A stretch of DNA of 64,000 nt, from positions 372,001-436,000 of the forward strand of contig NZ_JAFEWE010000003.1 in assembly GCF_017355785.1 (NCBI RefSeq), written 5' to 3'. Below the pieces are notes generated by a model. The model did no database searches. It was not told the origin of the DNA and was given only the letters and a program-made list of their open reading frames with translations. This DNA comes from Desertivirga arenae (GTDB lineage: Bacteria > Bacteroidota > Bacteroidia > Sphingobacteriales > Sphingobacteriaceae). Both the position numbers and the translations under genes were made by a program. Shown here in pieces: positions 25,883 to 35,742 of this stretch (position 1 is its first letter; every line of letters starts with the position of its first letter).

Positions 25883-28063
25883 CTATTCAGCATCAGGTGC
25901 TGAAGGTGTATTATTTTCAGCAGGAGCCTTTTCTTTACCCTCTGGTTTCGGAGGACGAGGAAGAAGCGCTTTACGGGATAATTTCAATTTACCTTGTTTA
26001 TCAACGTCAAGTAATTTAACTCTAACCTCGTCACCAACTTTGAAAATACCTTCCATAGTCTCATAACGTTTCCAATCAATTTCAGAAATGTGAAGGAGAC
26101 CGTCTTTACCCGGAAGAATTTCAACGAATGCACCAAATGGCATGATTGATTTTACCTTTCCTTCGTAGATCTCTCCTACTTCTGGCTTAGCAACAATAGC
26201 ACGGATACGAGCTCTTGCTTTGCTGATAGCTTCGCCATTTGGAGCGAAGATACTAACGATACCCTGGTTATCTTTTTCTTCGATGGTAATGGTAGCGCCA
26301 GTTTCACGCTGCATTTCCTGAATGATCTTACCACCTGGGCCGATAACAGCACCGATAAATTCTTTATCGATCTTGATCACTTCGATACGTGGAGCATGAG
26401 ATTTCAGTTCAGCTGCAGGCTCTGCAAGCGTTTTCTTCATCTCATTCAGGATATGAAGACGTCCTTCTTTAGCCTGCTCTAAGGCAGCACGAAGTACTTC
26501 CCAACGAAGACCGTTGATCTTTAAGTCCATCTGGCACCCAACGATACCATTCTCGGTACCAGTCACCTTAAAGTCCATATCACCTAAGTGGTCTTCATCA
26601 CCTAAGATATCAGAAAGAACTGCGTATTTACCAGTTTTCTCGTCAGTGATCAATCCCATTGCTATACCGGATACAGGAGCTTTGATCTTAACACCAGCAT
26701 CCATTAAAGCTAAGGTACCTGCACAAACAGTGGCCATAGAAGACGAACCATTTGATTCAAGGATATCAGAAACGATACGCAAAGTGTAAGGATTCTCCTC
26801 TTCGGAAGGTAGTACTTGTTTTAAAGAACGCTGAGCAAGGTTACCGTGACCAACTTCACGACGACCAGGACCGCGGTTAGGACGAACCTCACCTGTTGAA
26901 AACGCAGGGAAGTTATAATGTAAGATGAACTTTTCATATCCATTGATGAAAGCTCCATCAATCATTTGCTCATCCAGTTTAGTTCCTAAAGTTACCGTGG
27001 TTAGGGATTGCGTTTCACCACGAGTGAATACTGCAGAACCATGTGCAGCAGGAAGATATCCAACTTCACTCCAGATAGGACGAACAGTACGTACGTCACG
27101 GCCATCCAAACGAATTCCTTCTTCAAGGATCAGATTACGAACAGCGTCGTACTGAACATCGTGGAAATATTTCTTTGCAAGGAACTTTGTTGTATCATCG
27201 GCCTCTTCACCTAAAGCGGCAAGTACCTCGGTTTCTATTTCCTTAAATTTATCAGAACGCTCGTGTTTAGCTGATCCTGATTTAGCAATATCATAAACTC
27301 TTTGATAAGTATCAGCAAAGATCTTCTCTCTTAGTTCTGGATTGCTCTGCTCATGAGAATACTCACGTTTAACTTTCCCAACTTCAGCAGAAAGTTCTTT
27401 CTGAGCCTGAACCTGAATTTTAATTGCCTGATGAGCAAATTCGATTGCCTCTACCATTTCATCTTCTGAAATTTCGTGACACTCCCCTTCTACCATCACA
27501 ATATCGTTCTCAGAACCCGCAACGATAAATTCAAGACTTGCTTTTTCTAATTCATCACGGTAAGGGTTGATCACCAGCTTGCCATCGATCTTAGCTACAC
27601 GAACCTCTGAAATCGGACCATTGAATGGAATATCAGAAACTGCGATAGCTGCTGAAGCAGCAAGACCTGCTAATGAATCAGGCATGATATTTTTATCCGC
27701 AGAGATCAGAGAGATCAATACTTGCGTATCTGCGTGATAATCATCTGGGAAAAGCGGACGAAGCGCCCTGTCAACCAAACGTGAAATTAAAACCTCATAA
27801 TCTGATAAGCGAGCTTCGCGGCGAAGGAATCCACCTGGGATACGTCCGGTAGCTGCATACTTTTCCTGGTAGTCTACAGAAAGGGGTAGGAAATCAATTC
27901 CCTCTTTTGCTTCTTTAGAAGAAACAATTGTTGCGAGTAACATCGTGTCACCCTGTTTTACCACTACAGATCCGTCAGCCTGTTTAGCTAACTTACCTGT
28001 TTCGATTTCGACAATACGCCCATCGCCTATGTCGAAACTCTTTTTAATTGCGTTATAACTCAT
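25883..28063 (-). CDS. pnp: Polynucleotide phosphorylase
   Basis: 726 residues. Two RNase PH domains (N-terminal about 10-220 and 310-540), then a KH domain with VIGPGGKII and an S1 domain ([30 protein letters not shown]). The catalytic region [11 protein letters not shown] and the DxxGDxDH-like [18 protein letters not shown] are present. It degrades RNA 3' to 5' by phosphorolysis. It follows rpsO, with two hairpins between them, so its expression may be partly separate. Confidence 0.97.
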   Translation of the reverse strand: MSYNAIKKSFDIGDGRIVEIETGKLAKQADGSVVVKQGDTMLLATIVSSKEAKEGIDFLPLSVDYQEKYAATGRIPGGFLRREARLSDYEVLISRLVDRALRPLFPDDYHADTQVLISLISADKNIMPDSLAGLAASAAIAVSDIPFNGPISEVRVAKIDGKLVINPYRDELEKASLEFIVAGSENDIVMVEGECHEISEDEMVEAIEFAHQAIKIQVQAQKELSAEVGKVKREYSHEQSNPELREKIFADTYQRVYDIAKSGSAKHERSDKFKEIETEVLAALGEEADDTTKFLAKKYFHDVQYDAVRNLILEEGIRLDGRDVRTVRPIWSEVGYLPAAHGSAVFTRGETQSLTTVTLGTKLDEQMIDGAFINGYEKFILHYNFPAFSTGEVRPNRGPGRREVGHGNLAQRSLKQVLPSEEENPYTLRIVSDILESNGSSSMATVCAGTLALMDAGVKIKAPVSGIAMGLITDEKTGKYAVLSDILGDEDHLGDMDFKVTGTENGIVGCQMDLKINGLRWEVLRAALEQAKEGRLHILNEMKKTLAEPAAELKSHAPRIEVIKIDKEFIGAVIGPGGKIIQEMQRETGATITIEEKDNQGIVSIFAPNGEAISKARARIRAIVAKPEVGEIYEGKVKSIMPFGAFVEILPGKDGLLHISEIDWKRYETMEGIFKVGDEVRVKLLDVDKQGKLKLSRKALLPRPPKPEGKEKAPAENNTPSAPDAE

Positions 28064-28143
28064 TTTTTGTTCATTGTTGCATGCTTTTCCTCTTTAAATA
28101 GCATGCCGAAATTTGTACTAAATTTTCCGGGCTAATTTAAAAT

Positions 28144-28202
28144 AAAAAAAGCCATCCCCAAGAAAGAATGAATTTAATTTTTAACAGCACTTCCCTGGGG
28201 AT
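28144..28202 (-). terminator. Second hairpin between rpsO and pnp
   Basis: 13-bp stem with two G-U pairs (28190-28202 with 28154-28166), followed on the minus strand by a T run (28144-28150). It resembles a terminator or attenuator placed just before pnp. Confidence 0.6.
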
Positions 28203-28220
28203 TTTGCAGGATATAAAAAC

Positions 28221-28254
28221 AAAAAAGCCGCTCCCTTACAGGAGCGGCTTTTTT
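28221..28254 (-). terminator. rpsO terminator
   Basis: Perfect 14-bp GC-rich stem (28221-28234 with 28241-28254), 6-base loop, T run on the minus strand. Lies 17 bases after the rpsO stop. Confidence 0.88.
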
Positions 28255-28270
28255 GATTAAAGCTTTTGAA

Positions 28271-28549
28271 TTATTTGATGATATCTCTTAATTCTAATGC
28301 TTTGATAATAGCACGGTATCTATTGATATCCTTTTTATAAAGATATGCTAATAATGCACGACGTTTACCAACTAGTTTTTGAAGAGCTAACTGAGTAGAG
28401 AAATCCTTCTTGTTTTTCTTCAAATGCCCTGTTAAATGAGCAATACGAGATGTAAATAAAGCTACCTGTCCTTCTGTAGAACCTGTATCTGTAGCGCTTT
28501 TACCATGTTTGGCAAAAATATCTGCCTTGTACTCTTTACTTAAATACAT
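28271..28549 (-). CDS. rpsO: Ribosomal protein S15
   Basis: 92 residues (usual 88-90). Conserved DTGSTEGQVALFTSRIAHLTGHLK and the DFSTQLALQKLVGKRRALLAYL helices that bind the central domain of 16S rRNA. Promoter with full consensus lies directly upstream. It is upstream of pnp, as in many bacteria. Confidence 0.97.
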   Translation of the reverse strand: MYLSKEYKADIFAKHGKSATDTGSTEGQVALFTSRIAHLTGHLKKNKKDFSTQLALQKLVGKRRALLAYLYKKDINRYRAIIKALELRDIIK

Positions 28550-28593
28550 TACTAAAATAATATTAAAGCTTAAAAATTTTGTTAATTGAGGCG

Positions 28594-28624
28594 CAAAGAT
28601 AGAATTTATTCCGCTAAAACCAAA
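28594..28624 (-). promoter_or_regulatory. rpsO promoter, perfect consensus
   Basis: On the minus strand: TTTG at 28621-28624, 19-base spacer, TATCTTTG at 28594-28601. This is an exact match to the Bacteroidota primary-sigma consensus TTTG-N19-TAnnTTTG. It ends 45 bases before the ATG. Confidence 0.8.
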
Positions 28625-28658
28625 TTATTGCATACCAGTTTATAAAACATTTAATAAG

Positions 28659-28666
28659 TAACTTTG
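28659..28666 (+). promoter_or_regulatory. -7 element of the thioesterase gene
   Basis: TAACTTTG, 25 bases before the ATG at 28692. It is divergent from the rpsO promoter. Confidence 0.45.
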
Positions 28667-28691
28667 CAACCAACATCAAGGCAAGCATTTA

Positions 28692-29114
28692 ATGGACCCC
28701 GAAAAAACATTTAGCAGATTCACCAGCGAACTTAAGGTAAGACCAGATGATATAGATATGTTCAATCACGTTCATAACAGCAAATACTTCGATTATGTAC
28801 TTGCAGCAAGATATGAACAAATGGAAACCTGCTACGGAATGTCAATGGAACAGTTTATGGAGTTGGGTTATGGCTGGGTGGTTAAAACTGCTCACATTGA
28901 ATTCAAACGGCCTTTAACCCTGGGCGAAAGCTTCAAGGTAACCACGGGTATTGTAAGTATGAATGAAAGAAGCAGCAAAGTCTCCTTTGAAATTGTCAGT
29001 GCAAAAACAGGAAAGATCTGTAGTGATGGTTGGTTTGATTACGTGCTTATCGATATTAAAACCGGTAGAGGAATGAAAATTACGCGGGAGATGATAGACA
29101 AGTATTCTATTTAG
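28692..29114 (+). CDS. Acyl-CoA thioesterase, hot-dog fold
   Basis: 140 residues. The 4-hydroxybenzoyl-CoA thioesterase (YbgC-like) pattern DIDMFNHVHNSKYFDYVLAARYE carries the catalytic Asp. It hydrolyses acyl-CoA thioesters; which acyl chain is unknown. Single domain, no operon except the closely following IMPACT gene (35 bases). Confidence 0.87.
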   Translation: MDPEKTFSRFTSELKVRPDDIDMFNHVHNSKYFDYVLAARYEQMETCYGMSMEQFMELGYGWVVKTAHIEFKRPLTLGESFKVTTGIVSMNERSSKVSFEIVSAKTGKICSDGWFDYVLIDIKTGRGMKITREMIDKYSI

Positions 29115-29149
29115 AAGCATTTTTTAAAACCTAAGCCCTATCATTGCAT

Positions 29150-29764
29150 ATGCTTTTCGATGATAGATACAAAACAATAAAAACTACCAGTGAGGGAATT
29201 TTCAGAGATAAGGGGAGTAAATTTATTGCCTATTGTTATCCTATTAAAACTGAAACTGAAAGTAAAGCTTTACTGGCTCAGCTGAAAGCAGAACATCCCA
29301 AAGCCCGTCATCATTGCTGGGCACTAAGATTAAGTCCTGACCGTAGCATATTCCGTATTAATGACGACGGCGAGCCTTCAGGAACTGCCGGTCGGCCCAT
29401 ACTTAACGTTTTGTTATCTCATGATCTTACAAACATTTTTGTAGTTGTTGTCAGATATTTCGGAGGAACCTTACTTGGAGTTCCAGGATTAATAAATGCC
29501 TACAAAACGGCTACAGCAGAAGCGATCCAAAGCGCAGAGATCATCGAAAAAACTGTAAACGACATTTACCAACTGAATTTCGAATATTTGCAGATGAACG
29601 AAGTAATGCGAATTTTAAAAGACAGCAATATTGCAATCCTGAAACAGGATTATGAGATTAATTGTATCTTAGAAATCGAAATACCAAAATCTAAATTAAA
29701 CGACGCTCTCCTCAAATTAGACAAAATAGACCACTTAAATTACACTTACTTACAAACTGTATGA
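29150..29764 (+). CDS. IMPACT/YigZ family protein
   Basis: 204 residues from ATG 29150 (a TTG at 29144 is less likely). N-terminal UPF0029 domain has the signature DDGEPSGTAGRPIL and VVVRYFGGTLLGVPGLINAY; a C-terminal DUF1949 domain follows. The biochemical role is not settled; the N-terminal domain is homologous to eukaryotic IMPACT. The stop overlaps the next start by 4 bases. Confidence 0.9.
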   Translation: MLFDDRYKTIKTTSEGIFRDKGSKFIAYCYPIKTETESKALLAQLKAEHPKARHHCWALRLSPDRSIFRINDDGEPSGTAGRPILNVLLSHDLTNIFVVVVRYFGGTLLGVPGLINAYKTATAEAIQSAEIIEKTVNDIYQLNFEYLQMNEVMRILKDSNIAILKQDYEINCILEIEIPKSKLNDALLKLDKIDHLNYTYLQTV

Positions 29765-30633
29765 GCCAGTACTCTGATGCGGATTTAATTTTAAATCCAG
29801 ATGGAAGCGTTTATCATTTAAACTTATTACCGGAAGACATTGCAGATACAATAATCACTGTCGGAGACCCTGACAGGGTATCGGAAGTTTCCGCATTTTT
29901 TGACAAGCTGGAATTACAAAAAGGCAAACGGGAATTCATTACTCATACTGGTTATATAGGCAAAAAAAGGCTTTCTGTTATTTCTACAGGAATAGGAACA
30001 GACAATATAGATATCGTCATTAACGAATTGGACGCTTTGGTTAATATTGACCTTAAGACAAGAAAGGATAAACCCAAAAAGAAAAGTCTTGAAATAGTAA
30101 GGATAGGTACATCTGGAACTCTACAGGATGATATCCCGGTAGATACTATTCTTGTTTCAGAGTTCGCGATAGGACTCGATGCGCTTATGCCCTATTATTC
30201 AAGAGAGTATTCCACTCAGGAACAGCGTTTGGAAAATGCTATTGAAAAACACCTTAGTGATATTAAAGGTCTCTCTCCGTATGCTGTAGAACCCGACCTC
30301 GGTCTTTTAACTAATGTTGGAGATGGTGCAGCGAAAGGAATAACCATAACTGCTCCCGGATTTTATGCCCCTCAGGGTAGAGCGTTAAGGGCTAAGCAAG
30401 CGGTTCCCTTTCTTTTGGAAAGACTACAAAAATTTAATTTTGAAGATAAGAGGATTACGAACTTTGAAATGGAAACAGCCGGAATTTATGCTCTGGCAAA
30501 GGTTCTCGGCCATAAAGCCTTATCTGTTAATGCTATCCTGGCTAACAGGAAAAAGGGCAGTTTCAGCACCAAACCGCAAAAAGTAATCATGGCCTCTATA
30601 ACTTTCGCTTTAAAAAACATTATTAAACTGTAG
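29761..30633 (+). CDS. Nucleoside (uridine) phosphorylase
   Basis: 290 residues, a larger variant of the UDP/PNP family. VGDPDRVSEVSAFFD and ISTGIGTDNIDIVINEL bind phosphate and the ribose, and NFEMETAGIYALAKVLGH is the conserved nucleoside-binding segment. It splits uridine to uracil and ribose-1-phosphate; base preference cannot be read from sequence alone. Coupled to the IMPACT gene by ATGA. Confidence 0.88.
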   Translation: MSQYSDADLILNPDGSVYHLNLLPEDIADTIITVGDPDRVSEVSAFFDKLELQKGKREFITHTGYIGKKRLSVISTGIGTDNIDIVINELDALVNIDLKTRKDKPKKKSLEIVRIGTSGTLQDDIPVDTILVSEFAIGLDALMPYYSREYSTQEQRLENAIEKHLSDIKGLSPYAVEPDLGLLTNVGDGAAKGITITAPGFYAPQGRALRAKQAVPFLLERLQKFNFEDKRITNFEMETAGIYALAKVLGHKALSVNAILANRKKGSFSTKPQKVIMASITFALKNIIKL

Positions 30634-30705
30634 CGATAATTGTAAAGCCTTCGTATTCTTTGAATGTCTATCTTGCAAAAGATAAATCACAATTAATTCA
30701 TAGAG

Positions 30706-31692
30706 ATGAAGAAAGCTGGTAAAATTATCATTTATGCTGTCATAGCATTAGTTATTGTTGTTGGAGGGTTATTAAGTTACGTAAAATTTGGATTACCGAA
30801 TGTTGGTAAAGCACCTGAGTTAAAAGTAGAACTTACACCACAGAGAATTGCCCGCGGCAAATATCTCGCGAATAATGTAACCGTTTGTATAGACTGTCAT
30901 TCTACACGTGATTGGTCTAAGCTGGCAGGCCCTCTTGATTCAACCGGAATAGGCATTGGAGGAGAAAAGTTTGACGATAACGTAGGCTTCCCAGGAGAGG
31001 TAGAGGTTCCCAACATCACTCCGTTCAATTTGAAAAACTGGACAGATGGCGAACTCTTCCGGGCCATTACCTGTGGAGTGAAGAAGGATGGTTCCGCCAT
31101 CTTCCCGATAATGCCTTATACTTCATACAGCAAAATGGATAAAGAGGATATTTATTCGATAATTGCCTATATACGTACCCTGCCTTCCAAAGTAAGTAAA
31201 CCAAATGAGAGGAAGCTTGATTTTCCACTTAATTTCCTGGTTAATACTATGCCGGTTAAGACAGCTTCTCAACCTGTACCTGCAGTATCAGATCAGCTGG
31301 CTTATGGCGCTTATCTTGTTAATTCTGCGGCCTGCAGAGACTGTCATACTCAGGAAGAAAAAGGAAAGTTTATAGAAGGTATGGACTTCGCAGGAGGAAG
31401 ACCCTTCAAAATTCCAGGTGCCACTATATCATCAGCAAATATAACTCCTGACGTCGAGTCTGGGATCGGTAAATGGACTAAGGAAGCTTTTATTGCGAGA
31501 TTTAAGGCATTTGAGAAAAGCCATGAATTACCAAAAGTTAAACAGGGAGAATTTCAAACGATTATGCCCTGGAATATGTATGCTGGGATGAAGACCACGG
31601 ATCTGGAGGCAATTTTTGCTTATTTGAAAACCCTGAAACCCGTAAAGAACCAGGTTACTAAATTTGCGCCACTCGTAGCTGCTAATCAATAA
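30706..31692 (+). CDS. Membrane-anchored dihaem cytochrome c
   Basis: 328 residues. One membrane helix at about 7-25 anchors it. Haem motifs are C61-x2-C64-H65 (CIDCH) and C210-x2-C213-H214 (CRDCH). Met ligands may be at MPYTSYSK and MPWNMYAG. It is exported with haem attached in the periplasm and carries electrons. No oxidase genes neighbour it, so the partner is open. A long hairpin ends the transcript. Confidence 0.9.
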   Translation: MKKAGKIIIYAVIALVIVVGGLLSYVKFGLPNVGKAPELKVELTPQRIARGKYLANNVTVCIDCHSTRDWSKLAGPLDSTGIGIGGEKFDDNVGFPGEVEVPNITPFNLKNWTDGELFRAITCGVKKDGSAIFPIMPYTSYSKMDKEDIYSIIAYIRTLPSKVSKPNERKLDFPLNFLVNTMPVKTASQPVPAVSDQLAYGAYLVNSAACRDCHTQEEKGKFIEGMDFAGGRPFKIPGATISSANITPDVESGIGKWTKEAFIARFKAFEKSHELPKVKQGEFQTIMPWNMYAGMKTTDLEAIFAYLKTLKPVKNQVTKFAPLVAANQ

Positions 31693-31720
31693 AATTTACA
31701 AATTATTTCAATTTATACTG

Positions 31721-31763
31721 CATAAAGAAAGCCACTAATGTTTTATTAGTGGCTTTCTTTATG
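31721..31763. terminator. Long perfect hairpin terminator
   Basis: Perfect 19-bp stem (31721-31739 with 31745-31763), 5-base loop, between convergent genes. Confidence 0.85.
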
Positions 31764-31772
31764 CGCTCGATC

Positions 31773-32033
31773 TTAGTTTATCTCAAATCTCCTCATTATA
31801 TTTCTGGTAATATCAGGAAGGAGAGCAGAAGGTATTGTTCCGCTTATTACTTCCCATTTATTATCAGGAGACCTGGATAAAGTTCCAAGATACATGTTAT
31901 CTAAATCTACCCGGTAACTGTCTAACTGGCGAGTAACGTTCATTTCGTAAAAATCGCCCTTATCAAACAGGTCAACATAGATATTAAATGAATTTCTCTC
32001 TGATGCTTGCGTATTAACTGTCTGGCTGATCAT
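31773..32033 (-). CDS. Hypothetical protein, 86 residues
   Basis: No known family recognised. A compact soluble chain with a beta-rich pattern (SFNIYVDLFDKGDFYEMNV, SYRVDLDNMYLGTL) and an amphipathic C-terminal helix. No signal peptide. It follows the Tex gene's strand but lies downstream of it, and is bounded by a terminator, which supports a real gene. Confidence 0.6.
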   Translation of the reverse strand: MISQTVNTQASERNSFNIYVDLFDKGDFYEMNVTRQLDSYRVDLDNMYLGTLSRSPDNKWEVISGTIPSALLPDITRNIMRRFEIN

Positions 32034-32110
32034 AGTTCAATAACATAAACCGAAACAATTTTGTTCAGCAATCCAGGAAAAAACTACACAATTATTTAAC
32101 CATTTCTTAA

Positions 32111-34357
32111 TCAGGAGAACTTACTCTTAAGAGCTGCTAATTTACTTGCCATATCTGTTTCAGGGGCAGCTTTTCCTTTCTGCTGTTGATTTCGGCGATC
32201 GCCTTGTCTCTGCCTCTGAGCCCCCTGCTCTTCGTCCTTTTTCATTGACAATGAGATCCTCTTTCTGTTAACATCAACCTCTGTAACGGTCACTTCAACT
32301 TTTTGATGGACCTTAACTACCTCGTTTGCATCTTTCACGAAACGGTTGGCAAGCTGACTTAAATGAACAAGACCATCCTGATGCACACCGATATCGACAA
32401 ATACACCGAAATTAGTAATATTGGTAACGATACCCGGAAGCTTCATTCCAACTCTCAAATCCGAGACTTCATTCACCCCCTCTGTAAAGGAGAAAGCCTC
32501 AAACTGCTCCCGTGGATCACGTCCGGGCTTCGCGAGCTCCTGAACAATATCTGTAAGTGTTGGCAAACCTACAGTTTCACTCACATATTTCTGCAACTGG
32601 ATCCTCTTCCTTAAGCTTTCATCTTTAATAAGATCCTCAACCCTGCAATTAAGGTCCTTAGCCATTTGCTCAACAAGAGCGTAGCGCTCTGGGTGGACTG
32701 CACTCGAATCCAAAGGATGCTGAGCATTGCGTATCCTTAAAAACCCGGCGGCCTGTTCGAAAGCTTTTTCGCCTAACCGGGTAACTTTCTTAAGGTCGTG
32801 GCGACTACGAAATGCTCCGTTCTTATTTCGATATTCTACAATGTTCTGAGCAAGTTGAGGTCCCAATCCGGAGATGTAAGACAAGATCTGCTTCGATGCT
32901 GTGTTTAGCTCGACGCCAACAGCATTTACCGCGCTTATTACTGTATCATCCAAGGATGTTTGCAATTTATTTTGATCCACATCGTGCTGATATTGACCCA
33001 CTCCGATAGATTTAGGGTCGATCTTCACTAATTCGGCAAGCGGATCCATGAGGCGGCGCCCAATAGACACAGCACCTCTTACAGTAATATCTTTATCAGG
33101 AAATTCTTCCCGGGCAACATCTGAAGCAGAATAAATGGAAGCTCCGCTTTCGTTCACCATAACCACCATAACTCCATTTAGATTCAATCCCCTTACAAAG
33201 GTTTCTGTTTCCCGACCAGCTGTACCATTCCCTATAGCAATTGCTTCTACACGATATTTATCAACCAGATGTGTTAAGGTTTTAGCCGCTTCGGCAACGC
33301 CTCCCGCACCATTATGAGGGTAAATATTTGTGTTCTCCAAAAGCTGTCCCTGCTCATCAAGACAAACAACTTTACAACCGGTTCTAAAACCCGGATCGAT
33401 TGCCATTACACGTTTCTGTCCCATTGGTGCCGCTAGCAATAACTGCCTTGCGTTTTCAGCAAATACTTTAATCGCCTCGTCATCTGCTTTTCTTTTTGTA
33501 AGCAGACGCACTTCAGTTTCAATGGAAGGTTTTAACAGACGCTTATAAGCATCAGCAATAGCTAAACGGACCTGATCCGCCGATGCATTATTCCCTTTAA
33601 CAAAAAGCCTGTCAATAATAGCTTTTGCCTCGTCTTCGGGAGGGCAAACATCAAGGGATAAAATTAATTCCTTTTCAGCCCTGCGCATCGCAAGGATCCG
33701 GTGAGAAGGAGCAGTTTTAATGGGTTCAGACCATTCGAAATAGTCTTTATATTTAATACCTTCTTCTTCTTTCCCTTCAATCACTTTTGACTCAAACTTT
33801 CCTTTCTCCAGGAACAATTCACGAATAGTACCGCGGCATTCTGCATTTTCAGTGATGAATTCAGCAATGATATCACGGGCTCCCGCCAATGCCTCTTCTT
33901 CTGAGTTAACACCTTTTTCAGCATCAATAAACTTAGCAGCTTCTGCCTGCAGGTCAATTTTGTTCTGTTCCAAAACCAGGTCGGCCAGAGGTTGCAGACC
34001 TTTTTCTCTCGCTGCCGTTGCACGCGTTTTACGCTTAGGACGATAAGGAAGATAGATATCTTCCAGTGCAGTCATTGTTTCAGCATCCTTAACCTGTTGT
34101 TCCAGGTCCGGTGTAAGTTTGCCCAGCTCGGTAAGGGATTTCAATATAGCCTCACGGCGTTTATCCAACTCACGTAATTGTTCTATCCTGTCGCGGATCC
34201 CAGCTACCTGTACCTCATCTAAACTTCCAGTCAATTCTTTACGGTAACGGGAGATAAAGGGAACTGTTGCACCTTCATCAAGTAACTCAACAGTTGTGCT
34301 TACCTGTTTTTCTGCAATTGAAAACTCTTCAGCAATTTTTTTGAAATGTGAGATCAT
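32111..34357 (-). CDS. tex: Tex-like transcriptional accessory protein
   Basis: 748 residues. N-terminal HTH-like part with PFISRYRKELTGSLDEVQVAGIRDR, the YqgF-like domain (VMAIDPGFRTGCKVVCLDEQG near residue 320), HhH region, and a C-terminal S1 domain (GIVTNITNFGVFVDIGVHQDGLVHLSQLA near 645). A Gln/Arg-rich tail follows. It binds RNA and modulates transcription. Nothing else belongs to its operon. Confidence 0.93.
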   Translation of the reverse strand: MISHFKKIAEEFSIAEKQVSTTVELLDEGATVPFISRYRKELTGSLDEVQVAGIRDRIEQLRELDKRREAILKSLTELGKLTPDLEQQVKDAETMTALEDIYLPYRPKRKTRATAAREKGLQPLADLVLEQNKIDLQAEAAKFIDAEKGVNSEEEALAGARDIIAEFITENAECRGTIRELFLEKGKFESKVIEGKEEEGIKYKDYFEWSEPIKTAPSHRILAMRRAEKELILSLDVCPPEDEAKAIIDRLFVKGNNASADQVRLAIADAYKRLLKPSIETEVRLLTKRKADDEAIKVFAENARQLLLAAPMGQKRVMAIDPGFRTGCKVVCLDEQGQLLENTNIYPHNGAGGVAEAAKTLTHLVDKYRVEAIAIGNGTAGRETETFVRGLNLNGVMVVMVNESGASIYSASDVAREEFPDKDITVRGAVSIGRRLMDPLAELVKIDPKSIGVGQYQHDVDQNKLQTSLDDTVISAVNAVGVELNTASKQILSYISGLGPQLAQNIVEYRNKNGAFRSRHDLKKVTRLGEKAFEQAAGFLRIRNAQHPLDSSAVHPERYALVEQMAKDLNCRVEDLIKDESLRKRIQLQKYVSETVGLPTLTDIVQELAKPGRDPREQFEAFSFTEGVNEVSDLRVGMKLPGIVTNITNFGVFVDIGVHQDGLVHLSQLANRFVKDANEVVKVHQKVEVTVTEVDVNRKRISLSMKKDEEQGAQRQRQGDRRNQQQKGKAAPETDMASKLAALKSKFS

Positions 34358-34499
34358 GTCCTTCTCGTCTGTTTTCTAAAAGATTGCGAAGTTGAGGCTA
34401 TAAAGTGAGAAATCAAAATCAGTTTTCTCTTTGTTATTCACATCTGGAAAGCGTTATTATGCGACCCTGAAAGAGGGGGTATACAAGATCAGAACCTGT

Positions 34500-35507
34500 C
34501 TATCCCAAGTTATCGGTTTGTTTATTATCTCCAACACTCTTCAAATATAGGTCTGCCGATCGGGCATTTTCTAACTTGCCATATTGCCGCTCGTGCCGGA
34601 TCCCCTCATGCGGTCCAAAAGGATGTCCCCCGAAACCGTTTCGCATCATAGCAATAGCTTTTGACCACAACGGTTCCTTGTCCCTCGAAGCAAAAAGCTG
34701 CATGACAGACTGAGCTATTACAGGCACAGGTACCTCCATTCTCATAGCATCATTTACAAGCCAATTAACTTCTCCTGTATCCTCTATGTACGCTGGAATG
34801 GTATCATATCCACCTTCCCTCTTTAAAACTACCGCCATCAGTTCGATCAACCAGGACCGGATTACTGAACCGTGGTTCCAGGTCTCCAGGATTTCCAGCA
34901 CATTTAATTCATCTTTATAATGATTGAGCAATTGCATGCCTTCGCCAATGGCCTGAAGCATTCCAAACTCAATTCCATTATGTACTAATTTCACGTAATG
35001 GCCCGAGCCTGGCCCACCAGCGTACACAAAACCTCCTTCAACCGAGAGGTCCTTAAGTATCGGCGTTACGACTTTTGCAGCTTCCTGCTCTCCCCCGATC
35101 ATAAAACATGCTCCATGCCTTGCTCCATCCATTCCTCCACTTGTTCCGCAATCAATAAAATGAATTCCTTTTTCTTTCAAGTGTTTATGTCTCTTAATTG
35201 AATCCCCCCAATAAGAATTCCCCCCGTCTATTAAGATATCTCCTTCTTCAACAACTCCTGATAGTTGATCCAGGAGCATATCTACCACCTCACCAGCAGG
35301 TATATAGATGAAAACTATCCGTGGGGCGGGAAGTTGTCCAACGAAGTCCTCCAGAGAATTGCTGATCATTAAACCCTCTCGCTCCAAAAGATCTTTACCG
35401 GGATTTTTATCAAAACCTATAACATTATAACCTTTTTCTATCGCCTGAAGGGCAAGATTACCGCCCATTTTTCCTAATCCGATGATGCCAAAAGTAGTTT
35501 TACTCAT
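34500..35507 (-). CDS. 6-phosphogluconate dehydrogenase, short NAD-type
   Basis: 335 residues, shorter than the 470-residue E. coli type. The Rossmann motif is GIIGLGKMGGN (7-17). Asp33 after the second strand (GFDKNP) instead of the Arg-rich NADP motif suggests NAD preference. Catalytic GGMDGARHGACFMIGG and the Lys in HYVKLVHNGIEFG are present. It oxidatively decarboxylates 6-phosphogluconate to ribulose-5-phosphate. No zwf is beside it. A gndA/yqeC-like label is suitable. Confidence 0.9.
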   Translation of the reverse strand: MSKTTFGIIGLGKMGGNLALQAIEKGYNVIGFDKNPGKDLLEREGLMISNSLEDFVGQLPAPRIVFIYIPAGEVVDMLLDQLSGVVEEGDILIDGGNSYWGDSIKRHKHLKEKGIHFIDCGTSGGMDGARHGACFMIGGEQEAAKVVTPILKDLSVEGGFVYAGGPGSGHYVKLVHNGIEFGMLQAIGEGMQLLNHYKDELNVLEILETWNHGSVIRSWLIELMAVVLKREGGYDTIPAYIEDTGEVNWLVNDAMRMEVPVPVIAQSVMQLFASRDKEPLWSKAIAMMRNGFGGHPFGPHEGIRHERQYGKLENARSADLYLKSVGDNKQTDNLG

Positions 35508-35684
35508 AGATGTACGTTTGCAATAGAAATTGCGAAAAAGGAAAATGGTTTAGCTTATGTTGATTTCATACTTTCCAGTGATAAAAGATGAGGAAATAAA
35601 ACGGCCGTAAGCTGAACTCACAAAAAGAGGATGAAGGCTGATTAGAGGCTCTTTGTGACTAATAAAGAAGCAGATGGATTTACA

Positions 35685-35719
35685 CAAAAAAAGGGTCGCC
35701 TGCAAAGCAAACGACCCTT
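35685..35719 (-). terminator. Terminator of the glycine-zipper gene
   Basis: 8-bp stem AAGGGTCG/CGACCCTT (35691-35698 with 35712-35719); on the minus strand a T run follows the stem. Confidence 0.8.
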
Positions 35720-35742
35720 AGAGGAAAACAAATAAAAATTAT

